64,000 nt of DNA from JAVBJV01 sp031546815 (GTDB lineage Bacteria > Pseudomonadota > Alphaproteobacteria > Acetobacterales > Acetobacteraceae). The notes beneath the pieces were generated by a model that saw only the letters and a list, made by a program, of their open reading frames with translations, did no database searches and was not told where the DNA came from. This document shows positions 61,421 to 64,000 of this stretch, in pieces. The DNA lies in contig JAVBJV010000014.1 of NCBI GenBank assembly GCA_031546815.1, forward strand, positions 1 through 64,000, in the 5' to 3' direction. The translations under genes were made by a program, and so were the position numbers. How positions within the stretch are numbered: position 1 is the stretch's first letter; every line of letters begins with the position of its first letter.

Positions 61421-61426
61421 TCCCCC

Positions 61427-62272
61427 CTATACCGGCCGGCGCTGTACGCTGGAGCCAGACGCCGGAGATTCACTGCGCGGACGCAGAACCATCCGATCCG
61501 GCAGACGCATATCGATGCTGCTCAACGGCCGGGCCAGCACGCCTTCGCGCTGGTCGATCTCCAGCAGGCGCTGCAGTGCCGCGTCTTCGTGCCCTTCCGG
61601 CAGCATGATATCCACGCCCGACTCAAGGCTGAGGTTCCAACGCCGTTCGGACACACGCACCAACGCCTTCACACGTCCCTGGATCGCTGGGTAATGACCC
61701 AGCAGCTGCAACAGTTTCTCGGCATGCATCGGCGCACCCGCCCCCACGACCAGCGGCAGGTTCGAGAATGCACCGATATTCTCCGCTTCAATCGCATGGC
61801 CCGACCGGTCGATCAGCGTATAGCGACCATTATTCTGCCAGACCGCGAACGGCGCACGCTCGACGATGCGCACAACCAGCGTTCCGGGCAGCACGCGCTC
61901 GACCGAGGCGGATTCCACCCAGGACAGCGTTTCGACCCGTTCGCGGATTTCCGTGGGGGATACAGAGAAGATCGACGCGCCAATTGGCGCGGACACCGCC
62001 GCATGCAGCAAGGGTTCCGGCGTCAGGTTGCGCCCTTCGTAGCGGATCTCGCGCACGCTGAGGCCAGCGGCCGCGGTCAGGCGGTTCACGCCCTGCCCAA
62101 TATGCCCGCTGGGGTCGGCCGACTGCACCAGCAGCACCATGCCGCCAATCACCAGCACACCGGCCAGAATTGGCAGACCGAAGCGCAAATTCTTGCGCTG
62201 GCGCTTGAAAAACAGGCGCAGTCTGCCGGGGCGATCCTGCTTCTTGCGGCGGCTTGTGCTCACGCGTCGCAT
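61427..62272 (-). CDS. ftsQ: Cell division protein FtsQ
   Basis: The protein is 281 residues: a basic cytoplasmic tail (STSRRKKQDRPGRLRLFFKR), one membrane helix (FGLPILAGVLVIGGMVLLVQ) and a periplasmic POTRA domain (VREIRYEGRNLTPEPLLHAA, SWVESASVERVLPGTLVVRI, VERAPFAVWQNNGRYTLIDR). FtsQ bridges the early and late division proteins. It overlaps ddl by 13 bases. Confidence 0.94.
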   Translation of the reverse strand: MRRVSTSRRKKQDRPGRLRLFFKRQRKNLRFGLPILAGVLVIGGMVLLVQSADPSGHIGQGVNRLTAAAGLSVREIRYEGRNLTPEPLLHAAVSAPIGASIFSVSPTEIRERVETLSWVESASVERVLPGTLVVRIVERAPFAVWQNNGRYTLIDRSGHAIEAENIGAFSNLPLVVGAGAPMHAEKLLQLLGHYPAIQGRVKALVRVSERRWNLSLESGVDIMLPEGHEDAALQRLLEIDQREGVLARPLSSIDMRLPDRMVLRPRSESPASGSSVQRRPV

Positions 62273-63189
62273 CGGGCGTTCTCCACCATCCAGGCACAGA
62301 GTTGCGAAAAGGAAAGACCCAGATACGCGGCCTGTTCCGGAGCCAGAGACGTCGCCGTCATGCCGGGCTGCGTGTTGACTTCCAGCACATACAGCTTGCC
62401 GGGTTCACCCGCCGTATCGTCGTAGCGGAAGTCGGTGCGCGACACACCACGGCAGCCCAGCGCACGATGCGCCTGCAGTGCCAGTTCCATCGCCTGTGCA
62501 TACACGTCCGGGTGGATCTGCGCGGGGATTACGTGCGCGCTGCCGCCTGCCGCATACTTCGCATCGTAGTCGTAGAACACGTGACCGGTGTCGATCTCGG
62601 TCACCGCCAGCGGCTTGTCATCCATCACCGCAACCGTCAGTTCGCGCCCGGGGATGAAGGTTTCGGCCAGCGCTTCCGCGCCATACGTCCAGCTCTCGAC
62701 AATCTTCGGGCGGCGGTTATCGCCCGCGCGCACAATATGCACACCAACCGAAGACCCTTCGTTGATCGGCTTCACCACATAGGGCAGCGGCAGAGGATCG
62801 CCCTGCATCAACGACGCAACTTCAATCACCCGGCCAGCGGGCACCGGCAGACCGGCTGACGCCAGCACGGCCTTCGCCGTCACCTTGTCCATCGCCAGGG
62901 CCGAGGCACGCACGCCGGAATGCGTATACGGAATCCGCAGCCATTCCAGCACGCCCTGAATCGTCCCGTCCTCGCCGAAACGGCCATGCAGCGCGTTGAA
63001 CACCGCATCCGGGCGCGGGGTGAGCGCGGCAATCACCTGCGTGATATCGGCGTTCACCTCGACCGGCGTCACATCGTACCCGGCTTCACGCAGGGCAACG
63101 ACAACCTGCTTGCCGCTGTTCAGACTGACCTCGCGCTCGGCCGAGATGCCGCCATACAGAACTGCAACGCGTTTCTTTGAAATCGTCAT
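62260..63189 (-). CDS. ddl: D-alanine-D-alanine ligase
   Basis: From the ATG at 63189 (GAGG at ribosome-binding distance; the TTG at 63201 is disfavoured) it is 309 residues. An ATP-grasp enzyme: VAVLYGGISAEREVSLNSGK at the start, ALHGRFGEDGTIQGVLEWL, and the end EVNTQPGMTATSLAPEQAAY. It supplies D-Ala-D-Ala for the peptidoglycan stem. One base separates it from murB, and ftsQ overlaps its end. Confidence 0.96.
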   Translation of the reverse strand: MTISKKRVAVLYGGISAEREVSLNSGKQVVVALREAGYDVTPVEVNADITQVIAALTPRPDAVFNALHGRFGEDGTIQGVLEWLRIPYTHSGVRASALAMDKVTAKAVLASAGLPVPAGRVIEVASLMQGDPLPLPYVVKPINEGSSVGVHIVRAGDNRRPKIVESWTYGAEALAETFIPGRELTVAVMDDKPLAVTEIDTGHVFYDYDAKYAAGGSAHVIPAQIHPDVYAQAMELALQAHRALGCRGVSRTDFRYDDTAGEPGKLYVLEVNTQPGMTATSLAPEQAAYLGLSFSQLCAWMVENARCDA

Positions 63190-63190
63190 A

Positions 63191-64000
63191 TCAAACCTCA
63201 ACCTTCGACGCGGGCACGCCCACGCGGCGGATTTCCCATTCGAGCATCACGCCCGATGTTGCATGCACGCGGCGGCGAACTTCCTCGCCCAACCCCTCGA
63301 TATCGGCCGCAGTGGCTGCACCGCGGTTCAGCAGGAAATTGCAGTGCAGTTCGCTGACCTGCGCATCACCCAGCGCCAGACCGCGGCAGCCGGCCGCATC
63401 GATCAGGTCCCACGCCTTCATCCCGTCCGGATTGCGGAACGTGGATCCGCCCGTGCGTGCGCGCACAGGCTGCGAGGCCTCACGCTTGCTACGGATCTCG
63501 CCCATACGCGCAGCAATGGCTGTCGGTTCTCCGGGCTGCGCACGCAACCGCGCCCGCACCACCACCGCACACGGCGGCAACGTCGCGTGCCGATACGACA
63601 ACGACAGCGCCGAGGCAGGCATACGGTGCAGGCTGCCATCACGCGCGACGATTTCCACCCAGTCGAGCACCGCCGCCATGTCGCTGCCATATGCGCCCGC
63701 ATTCATCGCCACGGCACCACCGATCGCACCGGGAATGCCGGACAGAAACTCCAGCCCAGTCAGTCCGGCTTCGGCGGCATGTTCGGCAACCGTGGCATCC
63801 AGGGCAGCGGCTCCGGAGATCACGCCGTCTTCTTCCACCACCACATCGCCAAACCCGCGCGCCAGACGGATCACCACGCCGGGCACACCACCATCGCGGA
63901 TAATCATGTTCGAGGCCGCGCTGATCACCAGCACCGGAATCTCCAGCGGCAACGCACGCAGCAGCGTGGACAGGTCGTCCACATCCGCCGGACGCACCAG
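63191..64000 (-). CDS. murB: UDP-N-acetylenolpyruvoylglucosamine reductase, C-terminal part (cut by window edge)
   Basis: The frame is open to the window end, so the N-terminus is missing; about 270 residues are visible. FAD-binding features are VLVISAASNMIIRDGGVPGV and FLSGIPGAIGGAVAMNAGAY; the catalytic Ser lies in TGGSTFRNPDG; CRGLALGDAQVSELHCNFLL is the C-terminal signature. MurB completes UDP-MurNAc. It heads the visible part of the cell-wall/division cluster and lies one base before ddl. Confidence 0.95.
   Translation of the reverse strand: MVRPADVDDLSTLLRALPLEIPVLVISAASNMIIRDGGVPGVVIRLARGFGDVVVEEDGVISGAAALDATVAEHAAEAGLTGLEFLSGIPGAIGGAVAMNAGAYGSDMAAVLDWVEIVARDGSLHRMPASALSLSYRHATLPPCAVVVRARLRAQPGEPTAIAARMGEIRSKREASQPVRARTGGSTFRNPDGMKAWDLIDAAGCRGLALGDAQVSELHCNFLLNRGAATAADIEGLGEEVRRRVHATSGVMLEWEIRRVGVPASKVEV

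Noticed and set aside
1..64000. tRNA, rRNA, CRISPR, insertion sequence or prophage
   Set aside because: No cloverleaf, spacer array, transposase, integrase or phage structural gene was seen in the intergenic spaces or frames.

Overview
The window looks like a chromosomal segment of a flagellated alphaproteobacterium. Order Rhodospirillales, perhaps Acetobacteraceae, is my inference from the high-GC codon use, the FlbD and FlbT flagellar regulators, the split flagellar clusters and the murB-ddl-ftsQ-ftsA-ftsZ-lpxC cell-division block. I see no rRNA, tRNA, CRISPR array, prophage or transposase gene. Genes are dense, and many neighbours overlap by ATGA or share stop-codon bases.

Layout. 1-5.5 kb: the N-terminal part of a chemoreceptor, alaS, a small secreted PepSY protein and recA. 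5.6-10.5 kb: flagellar export and rod genes flhB, fliR, fliQ, fliE, flgC and flgB on the minus strand, and a small unknown gene with fliO and fliP on the plus strand. 10.5-21.1 kb: a peptide-type ABC importer with four paralogous binding proteins (three on minus, one on plus) and one dppBCDF-like permease/ATPase set. 21.2-24.2 kb: moaA, a membrane-anchored coiled-coil protein, a nitrilase-family amidase and NAD kinase. 24.2-38.4 kb: the main flagellar block. flhA, flbD, fliN, fliH, fliG, fliF, flgD and fliK are on minus; flgE, flgK, flbT and flgL are on plus, with a divergent sigma-54 promoter pair between fliK and flgE. 38.4-50 kb: mtnA, a rhodanese, a cysteine-synthase-like enzyme, an aspartoacylase-like hydrolase, an ECF sigma factor, fhs, uvrD/pcrA, prmA, a DUF1127 protein and a long aminopeptidase P. 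50-52.5 kb: an ArsR-type regulator divergent from a frameshifted DMT transporter, and an unknown secreted protein. 52.5-64 kb: ligA, recN, bamD, lpxC, ftsZ, ftsA, ftsQ, ddl and the C-terminal part of murB.

How the genes work together. The flagellar genes cover the export gate (FlhA, FlhB, FliO, FliP, FliQ, FliR), MS ring and switch (FliF, FliG, FliN), rod (FliE, FlgB, FlgC), hook (FlgD, FlgE, FliK), hook-filament junction (FlgK, FlgL) and regulation (FlbD with sigma-54, FlbT). Flagellin, FliM, FliI and the motor genes must lie elsewhere. The last 12 kb serve cell-wall synthesis, division and outer-membrane assembly.

The most unusual signal is a family of palindromic intergenic elements. Copies lie at 3872-4018, 5592-5663, 7807-7948, 39512-39581 and 51714-51764. 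Their ends coincide with or touch stop codons; in four cases the terminal TAG of the element is the stop codon itself. Arm sequences differ between copies while each copy keeps its own arm-to-arm complementarity. Two long copies share a conserved core of about 65 bases. Two homopolymer-tract frameshifts (50923-50927 and 40037-40042) and a hairpin that encloses the mtnA start codon are also worth checking.
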